A DNA stretch of 5,500 nt from Treponema sp. (GCA_031266095.1 JAISBR010000122.1:1-5500), one strand, 5' to 3'; numbered from the stretch's first letter, positions 1 through 5,500 are shown. Program-made: numbers and translations. The notes: generated from the letters alone by a model not told the origin.

Positions 1-231
1 CAAGCTGCCGTCCACCGAGAACAAAAAGCGTTCTTTTAATACATAGACCGCTTCCAATGTGATTACCGGAAACCAGACCGCCTGTTCGTAACTGATGACG
101 GGACCGTATACTTCCTGCCTGGGTTCCTCGCCTGTCCACAGGCCGGATTCCGGGTATTGCAGGAAGCCGTCCTGCGCCGTCCATTTACGGTTATGGTAGG
201 CGCAGCGTATTACAACGATACGCTGTGGTAA
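1..231 (-). pseudogene. Omptin-like outer-membrane protease fragment, 5'-truncated, runs off left edge
   Basis: Read on the minus strand, 77 codons are open from just after the tandem stops of the lipoprotein gene to the window edge. The translation contains RKWTAQDGFLQYPES and, further on, GPVISYEQAVWFPVITLEAV. From memory this aligns without large gaps to the second half of E. coli OmpT (around GYQESRYSFTARGGSY and AIGYKQRFKMPYIGLTGSY). Omptins are 10-stranded outer-membrane beta-barrel aspartyl-type proteases. No ATG or GTG, and only a late TTG, occurs in this frame, and no ribosome site precedes it. The N-terminal half, which in OmpT carries the Asp83/Asp85 pair, has no room here because the lipoprotein gene abuts. 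The Asp210/His212 equivalents would lie beyond the edge. I infer a relic left by deletion or insertion. The family assignment comes from remembered motifs, so confidence is moderate. Confidence 0.55.
203..225 (-). other. Perfect stem-loop just after the lipoprotein stop codons
   Basis: CAGCGTAT (203-210) and ATACGCTG (218-225) are exact reverse complements with a 7-base loop. The structure begins about 10 bases beyond the TAG of the 164-residue lipoprotein gene on the minus strand. Its position suits an operon-end structure. No T-run follows it on the minus strand (the next bases read CGCCTACC), so it is not a canonical intrinsic terminator. It could act in transcript 3'-end stabilisation or weak termination, or it may simply lie at a rearrangement junction with the omptin fragment. 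Confidence 0.45.
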
Positions 232-234
232 TTA

Positions 235-729
235 CTACCTTTCCTTCTCTGATAAATTTTTACCGTCAAACACATAAACGGTATCCAACGAGCCGCGGTT
301 CATACTCACAGGAGATAATACGCCATTGACACGAGCAATATAACTTTTGCCCGCCTCTAAATCCCAGGAACCTGAACCACCAACGGAAATGACCGTACCG
401 TCCGCTATAAGAGGCGGCGTTGTTTGTGCTACCTTATCCGCTGCTACGGCGTATTCATGAAGAGCCACTATGTATTCTTTCAGGTGTGTGAAATAATTAT
501 TAAAATCTGTAACCTGTTTAATGAGAGCTACACCGACTCTATTGCCTATCTCTTCAGTCTCCGGTGTTTCCTTCCAGAACTCAACTCTGGTAATAGGGGT
601 GGGACTTTCATTCTTGATAACAAGCCGTGGAGGATCCTTTGCAAACAGTTCGCACCCACCCAAAGCTAAAGCGCAAAGAGCCAGCGAAAGCACGAGACCG
701 CCCATGGCGGAAATTTGAAGATATTTCAT
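235..729 (-). CDS. Small lipoprotein of unknown function, 164 aa
   Basis: The protein starts with a clear type II signal peptide: basic MKY, a hydrophobic stretch at about residues 9-23, and the lipobox LGGC with the acylated cysteine at Cys26. The mature part begins near a Pro-Pro followed by LVIKNES and ITRVEFW, which look like beta-strands. A helical insert follows at about 72-102. Further strands ISVGGSGSW and KSYIARVNG come next, and the end VYVFDGKNLS is strand-like. This suggests a small beta-sandwich carrying a helical hairpin. I do not recognise the family. The ATG overlaps the stop of the upstream 833-codon gene (ATGA), and AGGGGA at 742-737 sits 7 bases ahead of it. Both support this start and imply translational coupling. 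The gene ends with adjacent TAG and TAA codons. The product is probably exported and membrane-anchored together with its operon partner. Confidence 0.85.
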   Translation of the reverse strand: MKYLQISAMGGLVLSLALCALALGGCELFAKDPPRLVIKNESPTPITRVEFWKETPETEEIGNRVGVALIKQVTDFNNYFTHLKEYIVALHEYAVAADKVAQTTPPLIADGTVISVGGSGSWDLEAGKSYIARVNGVLSPVSMNRGSLDTVYVFDGKNLSEKER

Positions 730-3227
730 AAAACTATCCCCTGCGTAAGTTTAAGGAGGTCATGAAACGGAATATACGATTTGAGCATCGCCAGTGCTTG
801 CTGCGCACTGAGTTCTTCTTCTTTTAAGCTGCGAACCGCATCTTTTCCGATTTTCTTTTCAAGAGTACCCCAGGTCCCTTGGGCATCAAGTGTTTTCACC
901 AACTTGGCCCAACACTCTTCCGCACCGAAAGTCTGGCTATACAAGTTAGTGCTGCCTAATGGTGCTTTTGTTGTGTACAGATCAATACGTTTTTCGAAGC
1001 CAATAAAGCCGATGATATCTACCTTTAAACCAACCCAAGGCTTAAGATATAGCGCTCCAACATATGAAGCCTCACCGGGTACTTTAACTGTAGGGAAGTT
1101 TATACCTGTTGCGGAATTGAATCCGGCGGTAAGTGATGGTTTGACTGAAAGTTCTATACCGTGTTCCATTCCCAAATCAAGGCCGACAATCTGGCAAATG
1201 TTTGCGCCGATTTCACCGTGAATGGCGGGAGTCAAAGCCAGAGTTCCTAATACGCTTGCGTCAGCTATGCCAAAATAAGCCAGCTCCATTTCAGTCGCCT
1301 CGGCGGATAATTGGAAAGAATCCTCTTTTACCTTACTGCCCTGAGCATAAGGGCTTATATACGGCACGGGGATACTTAGGATAGTCCTGCCAAAAATCTT
1401 GAGTATCGGCTTCCTCGAAACTCCGTAGTTAATGCCAACCTCTGCTCTGCCGCCATACAGGGCAGTAACAGAACCCGATGCCTTCAGCGCCACTCCGAGA
1501 TTAGTTTCGACATACAGATTAAAACCCGTGCCAAGACGGACGTTTAGCGTAACCGGCCCGAAACAAACAACCGGGATATTTATAGACCTTGTAAACGGTT
1601 TTACGGTAAGACCGCCGGGGATCGGTTTTCGTACAATGTTTTTGCAGATGTCGGAAACAGAAAACAAATCTGTCTTTGGGATGATGAAATCCTTGACCTG
1701 TAGATTCCCTATAGGTACAGGAAAATTTTTAAGCTTATTCAGCCCCCAATTACTACAATCAACATAGGCGTCCGCAGTGATATATATCACACCTTCAATA
1801 CCCCCGCTGATATTGCCCCAAGTATTATTGAACGAACCTTTGATGCCTGTTTTCAAAGAACCATTGAGGGACGATGAGCCTGGTATTTCCCGTAACACTT
1901 CATTCGGCAATTGTAGAGGAATACTCAAAACCTCTTTGTATACGGCGAATTTTGCGTTAATCTTCGAGCGCTGCTTGTGGTACTCCGCTTGATTTGCCGC
2001 ACGGTTGCTGCCAATATCCTCCGCCTCTTCCGCTGGTACGCCAGAATCAATGATAACGCTTACAAGGGGAAGCACAGACGCGAAACCATCGCCCCGTGCC
2101 GCCATTAACGGACAAAGTTCAGGATATAACATTTCAAGGAAAGAGCGATTCGCCTGTAGACGTTCTTCTACCGAAAGAGCGGGCAATGCGGTAAACGCCG
2201 CGCTAAGTTCTCCCACTGTCGCGCCAAGTTCCGCTGGCCGTTCCTGCGCAAGGAGCGGTATAAAATCGGCAGATGACAAAAGCATATTGAGTTTGTCAAT
2301 AACATTGCCGCCGACGGCTTTTAATTTAAGAGATTCCGGCAGCGCCATAAAAAGGGCTTCCACAGCATCTATATTCACAAAATCGTCCGCGCTAAAAAGC
2401 ACGGAAAACTGAACGCCGGACTCATCAATGTCTACCAGTTCGCTTTCACTTACGGCCCGGGCGCCCATCTGCGAGGCGGGTCTGCTTATTTTCTGATATT
2501 TCCCCGTGGCGCCGTCCAGCACGATATCCCCTTTTTGTATACCTGACAAGACAGCACGATTCTCGGACCCGAACTCATACTTACTGTATATGAACTGACC
2601 GGCGGGATTTATGCCTATGATGCCGCTTGGATATACGTGACGAGCGTACTGTTCCTGCAATACGGCAAACATGGTGGTGTTCAAAGTTTCCTGTGAACTC
2701 AAAAAGTTCAAGTATACCGCATTTTCAAAACCGGCGTGTTTTTTCACCGGTTTCTTATATTCGGGGTCGACACACCCATCGCCGTTAATATCAACATTTT
2801 CATTTATGGAAAGTGTATGTACAACCTCCCCCAGGAAAACGCCTGACACATCGTAACGATTGACCTTAAACACGATTTTTGTTTCATCAATGCCGGTTAC
2901 GGTAAGTAAGCCGAATTGGGCCTTCGCGGCATCGTCGTTGAAAACAGTCTGCCCGGCACCCACGGTCTCTGCCGCAACATACCCCAACCGTACCGCCACG
3001 TGCGCCCCTTCGACAAGCTGCCCGCTGGAAGGCTGGTCAGGGTTATAGAGGACGCTTCCCCCCATAAATCCCTGCCGTGATATGTCGTAGAAGGCTAACC
3101 GTCCGCTGATGTCCGACAATCCGGCAACTTCCGCGCTCTGAAACGGAAACGCGCAGGAAGCAAACAGAGTGATGAGCAAGATACCCGTTCCCGAAAGAAC
3201 CAATGTTTTGCTCATGTGACATTTCAT
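726..3227 (-). CDS. Large lipoprotein of unknown function, 833 aa
   Basis: The N-terminus has a lipoprotein signal peptide: MKCHMSK, a hydrophobic core at about 8-22, and the relaxed spirochaete-type lipobox LFASC with Cys25 as the lipid site. Residues 35-270 are mixed and strand-rich. They include DINGDGCVDPE at 146-156, which resembles an EF-hand or dockerin calcium loop (Asp146, Asn148, Asp150, Asp154) but lacks the usual acidic residue at loop position 12. Residues 275-440 look mostly helical and acidic. Residues 450-760 are glycine-rich with alternating hydrophobic residues, as in extended beta-sheet surface proteins. A helical tail follows at about 775-833. I do not recognise the family and found no catalytic motif. 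The start at 3227 is favoured over an internal ATG at 3215 because AGAGGA lies 5 bases upstream of the former only. It is the first gene of a two-gene operon. The likely role is a surface or periplasm-facing structural or binding protein (inference). Confidence 0.85.
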   Translation of the reverse strand: MKCHMSKTLVLSGTGILLITLFASCAFPFQSAEVAGLSDISGRLAFYDISRQGFMGGSVLYNPDQPSSGQLVEGAHVAVRLGYVAAETVGAGQTVFNDDAAKAQFGLLTVTGIDETKIVFKVNRYDVSGVFLGEVVHTLSINENVDINGDGCVDPEYKKPVKKHAGFENAVYLNFLSSQETLNTTMFAVLQEQYARHVYPSGIIGINPAGQFIYSKYEFGSENRAVLSGIQKGDIVLDGATGKYQKISRPASQMGARAVSESELVDIDESGVQFSVLFSADDFVNIDAVEALFMALPESLKLKAVGGNVIDKLNMLLSSADFIPLLAQERPAELGATVGELSAAFTALPALSVEERLQANRSFLEMLYPELCPLMAARGDGFASVLPLVSVIIDSGVPAEEAEDIGSNRAANQAEYHKQRSKINAKFAVYKEVLSIPLQLPNEVLREIPGSSSLNGSLKTGIKGSFNNTWGNISGGIEGVIYITADAYVDCSNWGLNKLKNFPVPIGNLQVKDFIIPKTDLFSVSDICKNIVRKPIPGGLTVKPFTRSINIPVVCFGPVTLNVRLGTGFNLYVETNLGVALKASGSVTALYGGRAEVGINYGVSRKPILKIFGRTILSIPVPYISPYAQGSKVKEDSFQLSAEATEMELAYFGIADASVLGTLALTPAIHGEIGANICQIVGLDLGMEHGIELSVKPSLTAGFNSATGINFPTVKVPGEASYVGALYLKPWVGLKVDIIGFIGFEKRIDLYTTKAPLGSTNLYSQTFGAEECWAKLVKTLDAQGTWGTLEKKIGKDAVRSLKEEELSAQQALAMLKSYIPFHDLLKLTQGIVL

Positions 3228-3232
3228 AAAAA

Positions 3233-3238
3233 TCCTCT
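3233..3238 (-). promoter_or_regulatory. Ribosome binding site of the 833-aa lipoprotein gene
   Basis: On the minus strand AGAGGA ends 5 bases before the ATG at 3227. The alternative ATG at 3215 has no purine-rich site in front of it. This decides the start, which adds the residues MKCH to the signal peptide. Confidence 0.7.
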
Positions 3239-3249
3239 AAACTATTTCC

Positions 3250-3316
3250 AAGCGGACATTGCCCGCTTAAAATTACTCGTTTATGTAAATCCAGCCGCTT
3301 ACCCAGTACGGAAGCG
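3250..3316 (-). promoter_or_regulatory. Structured leader with competing stem arms
   Basis: In the minus-strand transcript the order of arms is CGCTT (3316-3312), AAGCGG (3300-3295), AAGCGG (3268-3263) and CCGCTT (3255-3250). The last two form a perfect 6-bp stem with a 7-base loop, placed 11 bases before the ribosome site. The first two form a 5-bp stem. Because the AAGCGG arm is duplicated, the final CCGCTT could pair with either copy, so alternative folds are possible. Regulation by the leader is inference. No known riboswitch consensus was recognised. Confidence 0.3.
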
Positions 3317-3357
3317 CCGAACGATATAAAAACACGGCAAACTGCTTAAATAAAAAC

Positions 3358-3378
3358 AAATATGATCGTGTCATATTT
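3358..3378. promoter_or_regulatory. Inverted repeat at the predicted transcription start (operator candidate)
   Basis: AAATATGA (3358-3365) and TCATATTT (3371-3378) are perfect 8-base reverse complements separated by TCGTG. The repeat lies 4 bases downstream of the -10 box of the lipoprotein promoter and covers the expected start point near 3376 and the first bases of the transcript. This is a typical place for a repressor operator. The regulator is unknown and none is encoded in the window. Confidence 0.5.
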
Positions 3379-3382
3379 ACCA

Positions 3383-3412
3383 AATATATATATACTTGAT
3401 TTTATTTGTCAA
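3383..3412 (-). promoter_or_regulatory. Sigma-70-type promoter of the lipoprotein operon
   Basis: On the minus strand a perfect TTGACA (3412-3407) is followed after 18 bases by TATATT (3388-3383), five of six matches to TATAAT. An A-run precedes the -35 box and could help like an UP element. Transcription would start near 3376, giving a leader of about 150 nt before the ATG at 3227. Confidence 0.65.
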
Positions 3413-3508
3413 GTTTTTTGATTCGTAGCAAAGGGGTTCATACCCAAGAACCCGCCTTTCGGAGGGGGAGCTTCAGGACGAGGTTGTTGATTTTTTTACC
3501 GGAATACA
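3413..3508. other. Divergent intergenic region with overlapping small inverted repeats
   Basis: I see no gene here. GGGTTC (3434-3439) pairs perfectly with GAACCC (3448-3453). CCCGCC (3451-3456) pairs with GGAGGG (3461-3466) with one mismatch around a TTTC loop. The two share CCC at 3451-3453, so they exclude each other. A run of seven T follows at 3491-3497, but about 25 bases away from the second stem, too far for a simple terminator. The role is unknown. Confidence 0.3.
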
Positions 3509-3538
3509 CAATATATTATATAAATGTATAGTATATTG
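3509..3538. repeat. AT-rich 12-bp dyad, candidate operator or origin-type element
   Basis: CAATATATTATA (3509-3520) and TATAGTATATTG (3527-3538) are reverse complements at 11 of 12 positions; the single mismatch would be a G-U pair in RNA. The loop is TAAATG. It lies in the AT-rich stretch just upstream of the rightward replication-type genes. It could be a repressor operator, part of a plus-strand promoter, or a replication-initiator site. No repeated copies (iterons) were seen. Confidence 0.45.
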
Positions 3539-3607
3539 ATTTTAAATTCGTTATATATGCACATATGGTGTATCTGAAGATGATATAACACCTACCGGTA
3601 TATACGC

Positions 3608-3657
3608 AGGAATTTTGAATGGTATTATATGCGCTTGTTACAAAATTGCTGAATTAA
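3608..3657 (+). other. Ribosome site plus 12-codon mini-ORF, probable original start of the broken gene
   Basis: AGGA (3608-3611) sits 7 bases before ATG at 3619. The frame reads MVLYALVTKLLN and stops at TAA 3655-3657. Spacing is better than for the TTG at 3615 in frame 3. It may be the ancestral start of the downstream broken gene, separated from it by a further indel. A leader peptide is a less likely reading. Confidence 0.25.
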
Positions 3658-4320
3658 AGTTCCGGCAGCCGGACTGTTCACCGGACGGGCATCTTGCGGG
3701 GAGTTATGCGGTATACCGGAAAGAAACCATAGTCCACCCAACCTACACTACCGGAACCGGGAAGATGTGCCATATCCACCGGCCCAGGATAGTGGACGCT
3801 TTGGGCCGGGAAATGTGGGAGGGGATATACGGATTGATAGGGGGTACTATCCATCACCATATCGGAACCCTGGCTTGGGGAGGCGAAGTATCCGGTTATC
3901 GGGAGTACCTCTGTGGGGGCGTATCATTACTTTTATTATATTTATGACAGCGAATATGAGGAATGTATTGAATCCTGGACCGGACAGGGGGATACCGCCG
4001 GGGAGATTGCCGAATTACTTGAAGAGTGGGCGGTTATGCCCACGGCATATAATAACCTGCTCTTTAACCGATGGATAACACCCGAACCCTTACAGGGGAT
4101 ACAAAGAGTTTTTTTCCACTAAGAAACTCGATATGCCTGATGATGAATACCGGGCCGCAGCCTTCTTCAAAAACAGGGAGTATTTACATAAGCCGGGGTC
4201 GTTGACCCTGGTGTATGAAATGTATCAACGGCGCATCCAGGAACTGCCGATTTGAACGAAAGAGTTGGCCTTTGATTTACTGGCGTTCAGGTTCAGAATG
4301 TACGCCGAAGTTTTGAAGAC

Positions 4321-4325
4321 AGGAG
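4321..4325 (+). promoter_or_regulatory. Ribosome binding site of the SF3 helicase gene
   Basis: AGGAG ends 6 bases before the ATG at 4332. It lies inside the last codons of the preceding broken frame. This fixes the helicase start and suggests that translation was once coupled. Confidence 0.75.
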
Positions 4326-4331
4326 AATACG

Positions 4332-5500
4332 ATGACGGATCAAATTGGGGATGAAAGTATTTATTTGCGGCTCGCGCAACTGAAAAAAGGGCAGATACAG
4401 TTTACCGACGCTACCAACGCTCAAAGGTTGTTCAGGGAACACGGCAGGGATATTCGGTATAACGTCGCCTGGAAAAAATGGCTCGTCTGGAACGGTTCCC
4501 ATTGGGAGACGGATGAGGGGGCGTTGATACATGAAAAGGGTCTTGAATCGGTCCGCAACATTTACGACGATATTCTGAAAACCGATGACTGGCGGGAACG
4601 GCTGGAAATTGAGAAGTATGCCATGTTAAGCGAAAGCATGAGGAGGAGGGAAGCGTTTGTTCACGCAGCAAGCCTGATAAAAGCGTTGAATATTAAAAGT
4701 GATGACCTTGATCCCAATCCCTGGCTGCTCAACGTGAAGAACGGGACGGTTAATGTTACGACCGGGGAATTCAGGGAACACCGGCAGGAAGATATGATTA
4801 CGAAAATTGCCAACGTTGAGTATAATCCCCAGGCCGATTGTCCTTTGTGGAAACAGTTTATTCGTGAAATTATGGACTACAAGGCGGATGTGATTAGTTT
4901 TGTACAGACGGCGGCGGGGTGGGCATTGACGGGGGATATTTCCGAGCAGACTATGTTTATCCTGTTTGGGAGCGGGGCTAACGGTAAATCAACATTTCTT
5001 AATACGATTATGAATCTGTTGGGGGATTACGCCCTGGCAGCGCCTACGGAGACATTTATGAGGAAGAACGGGGACCAGAACACCAACGACATAGCGCGGC
5101 TGCGGGGGACCCGGTTTGTAACGACCACGGAGGCGGAACAGGGGAGGCGGCTTTCGGAACCTTTGATAAAAAAGATAACCGGGAATGACCAGATGACGGC
5201 CCGGTTTCTGTATGGGGAGTTTTTTAACTTTATGCCGACTTTCAAGATATTCATGGCGACCAACCATAAGCCGGTGATAAAGGGAACCGACTATGGAATT
5301 TGGCGGCGTATTAAACTGATACCTTTCACTACCCGGATACCGGAGGAGAAACAGGATAAACATCTTGAATCGAAATTGAGGGAGGAGGCAAGCGGGATAC
5401 TGAACTGGCTTTTGGAAGGAACCCGTCGATGGAAACAGGAGAGGCTCAAGGCTCCCCCCGCCATACTGAACGCTACGGATGAATACCGGGGTGAGATGGA
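4332..5500 (+). CDS. D5/P4-family phage or plasmid replication helicase (SF3), partial at 3' end
   Basis: The first 389 residues are present; the stop lies beyond the window. Residues of about 25-190 match the D5 N-terminal type region, with KKWLVWNGSHWE near 48-59 and NVKNGTVNVTTGEFREH near 134-150. The superfamily 3 helicase core follows: Walker A GSGANGKST at 213-221 (Lys219, Ser220), the Walker B-region acidic residues Glu267 and Glu269 in FVTTTEAEQG, the conserved ITGNDQMTARFLYGEFF, sensor-type motif C FMATNHKP with Asn311, and the arginine-finger region DYGIWRRI with Arg325 and Arg326. In this family the protein unwinds DNA as a ring hexamer to start phage, satellite or plasmid replication. 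P4 alpha and many relatives have an N-terminal primase domain. This start leaves none, so it is a helicase-only form, or priming is supplied elsewhere. All core motifs visible are intact. Confidence 0.92.
   Translation, partial: MTDQIGDESIYLRLAQLKKGQIQFTDATNAQRLFREHGRDIRYNVAWKKWLVWNGSHWETDEGALIHEKGLESVRNIYDDILKTDDWRERLEIEKYAMLSESMRRREAFVHAASLIKALNIKSDDLDPNPWLLNVKNGTVNVTTGEFREHRQEDMITKIANVEYNPQADCPLWKQFIREIMDYKADVISFVQTAAGWALTGDISEQTMFILFGSGANGKSTFLNTIMNLLGDYALAAPTETFMRKNGDQNTNDIARLRGTRFVTTTEAEQGRRLSEPLIKKITGNDQMTARFLYGEFFNFMPTFKIFMATNHKPVIKGTDYGIWRRIKLIPFTTRIPEEKQDKHLESKLREEASGILNWLLEGTRRWKQERLKAPPAILNATDEYRGEM

Larger units (their letters stand above)
3546..4354 (+). pseudogene. Broken gene upstream of the helicase: two frameshifts and an in-frame TGA
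   Basis: No single frame is intact, but protein-like translation continues across frames. Frame 3 is open from 3546 to the TGA ending at 3947 (VSEDDITPTGIYAGIL, later HIHRPRIVDALGREMWEG). Frame 1 carries YIYDSEYEECIESW and GEIAELLEEWAVMPTAYNNL up to the TAA at 4120-4122. Frame 2 then carries KKLDMPDDEYRAAAFF and LVYEMYQRRIQELPI to a TGA at 4253-4255, and continues past it as TKELAFDLLAFRFRMYAEVL to the TGA at 4352-4354. Each frame change is +1, within 3841-3944 and 4079-4119, zones containing G5 and T7 runs. The final stop lies 23 bases inside the helicase gene, as expected for a coupled neighbour. No start is certain: TTG at 3615, or ATG at 3619 with AGGA 7 bases ahead but in another frame. 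I do not recognise the protein. Decay is favoured, since other genes here are intact; sequencing error is the alternative. Confidence 0.55.

Noticed and set aside
40..231. Plus-strand open stretch ending in VGAAYYNDTLW and TAA
   Set aside because: It lies opposite the omptin-like frame, has a stop at 37-39 and no clear start with a ribosome site; the minus-strand reading has recognisable family motifs.
781..3048. Several plus-strand open frames of 60-146 codons
   Set aside because: All are antisense to the 833-codon lipoprotein gene, which has a signal peptide, ribosome site and promoter; they show no such signals.
3431..3456. GGTTC-containing stretch considered as a tRNA T-arm or attachment site
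   Set aside because: The stem and loop lengths do not fit a T-arm, there is no acceptor or anticodon arm, and no direct repeat of the segment occurs in the window.
3471..3497. T7 run considered as an intrinsic terminator
   Set aside because: No stable stem immediately precedes the run; the nearest stem is about 25 bases away.
3678..3860. Minus-strand 60-codon frame
   Set aside because: It has no ribosome site and lies opposite the broken plus-strand gene; its composition is typical of a shadow.
3767..4078. Frame 2 open reading frame of about 100-140 codons
   Set aside because: Its translation is rich in Pro, Arg and Gly, and frame 1 gives a far more protein-like sequence over 3920-4078, so it is a shadow frame.
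4293..5363. Minus-strand open frames opposite the helicase gene
   Set aside because: They are antisense to a gene with intact superfamily 3 helicase motifs and have Pro- and Arg-rich shadow composition.
1..5500. CRISPR array, insertion sequence or toxin-antitoxin pair
   Set aside because: No regularly spaced repeats, transposase motifs, terminal inverted repeats around a gene, or small paired genes of that type were seen.

Overview
The window looks like chromosomal sequence from a spirochaete, most likely a Treponema-like organism. The base composition is moderate, two adjacent genes encode proteins with spirochaete-style lipoprotein signal peptides (lipoboxes LFASC and LGGC), and a fragment resembles outer-membrane omptins. 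The genus is inferred from general resemblance, not from a database match. There are no tRNA or rRNA genes, CRISPR array or insertion sequence that I can see.

Left part (1-3412, minus strand). A two-gene lipoprotein operon is read right to left from a good sigma-70-type promoter (TTGACA at 3412-3407, TATATT at 3388-3383). Its leader is about 150 nt long and contains inverted repeats. The first gene (3227-726) encodes an 833-residue lipoprotein of unknown function. The second (729-235) encodes a 164-residue lipoprotein and overlaps the first by 4 bases (ATGA), so the two are probably translationally coupled. Directly after the second gene's tandem stops (TAG TAA) lies a perfect stem-loop. An omptin-like coding fragment then runs off the left edge. 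It has no start codon and its N-terminal half is absent, so it is probably a relic.

Middle part (3413-3545). This is a short, AT-rich divergent intergenic region. It holds small GC-rich inverted repeats and a strong 12-bp dyad (3509-3538) in front of the rightward genes.

Right part (3546-5500, plus strand). This belongs to a phage- or plasmid-type replication module. The gene at 4332 and beyond encodes a D5/P4-family superfamily 3 helicase, intact as far as the window shows and cut by the right edge. Immediately upstream is a broken coding stretch. Its coding signal moves through frames 3, 1 and 2, then meets an in-frame TGA, and the frame finally ends 23 bases inside the helicase gene. This suggests a decayed accessory gene translationally linked to an apparently intact replication helicase. 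The two halves of the window are divergently transcribed and show no functional link; 3413-3545 may be near the edge of an integrated element, but no attachment site was found.

I found no convincing new defence or signalling system. The points most worth checking are the broken gene upstream of the helicase, the omptin relic, the structured leader and operator of the lipoprotein operon, and the dyad at 3509-3538.
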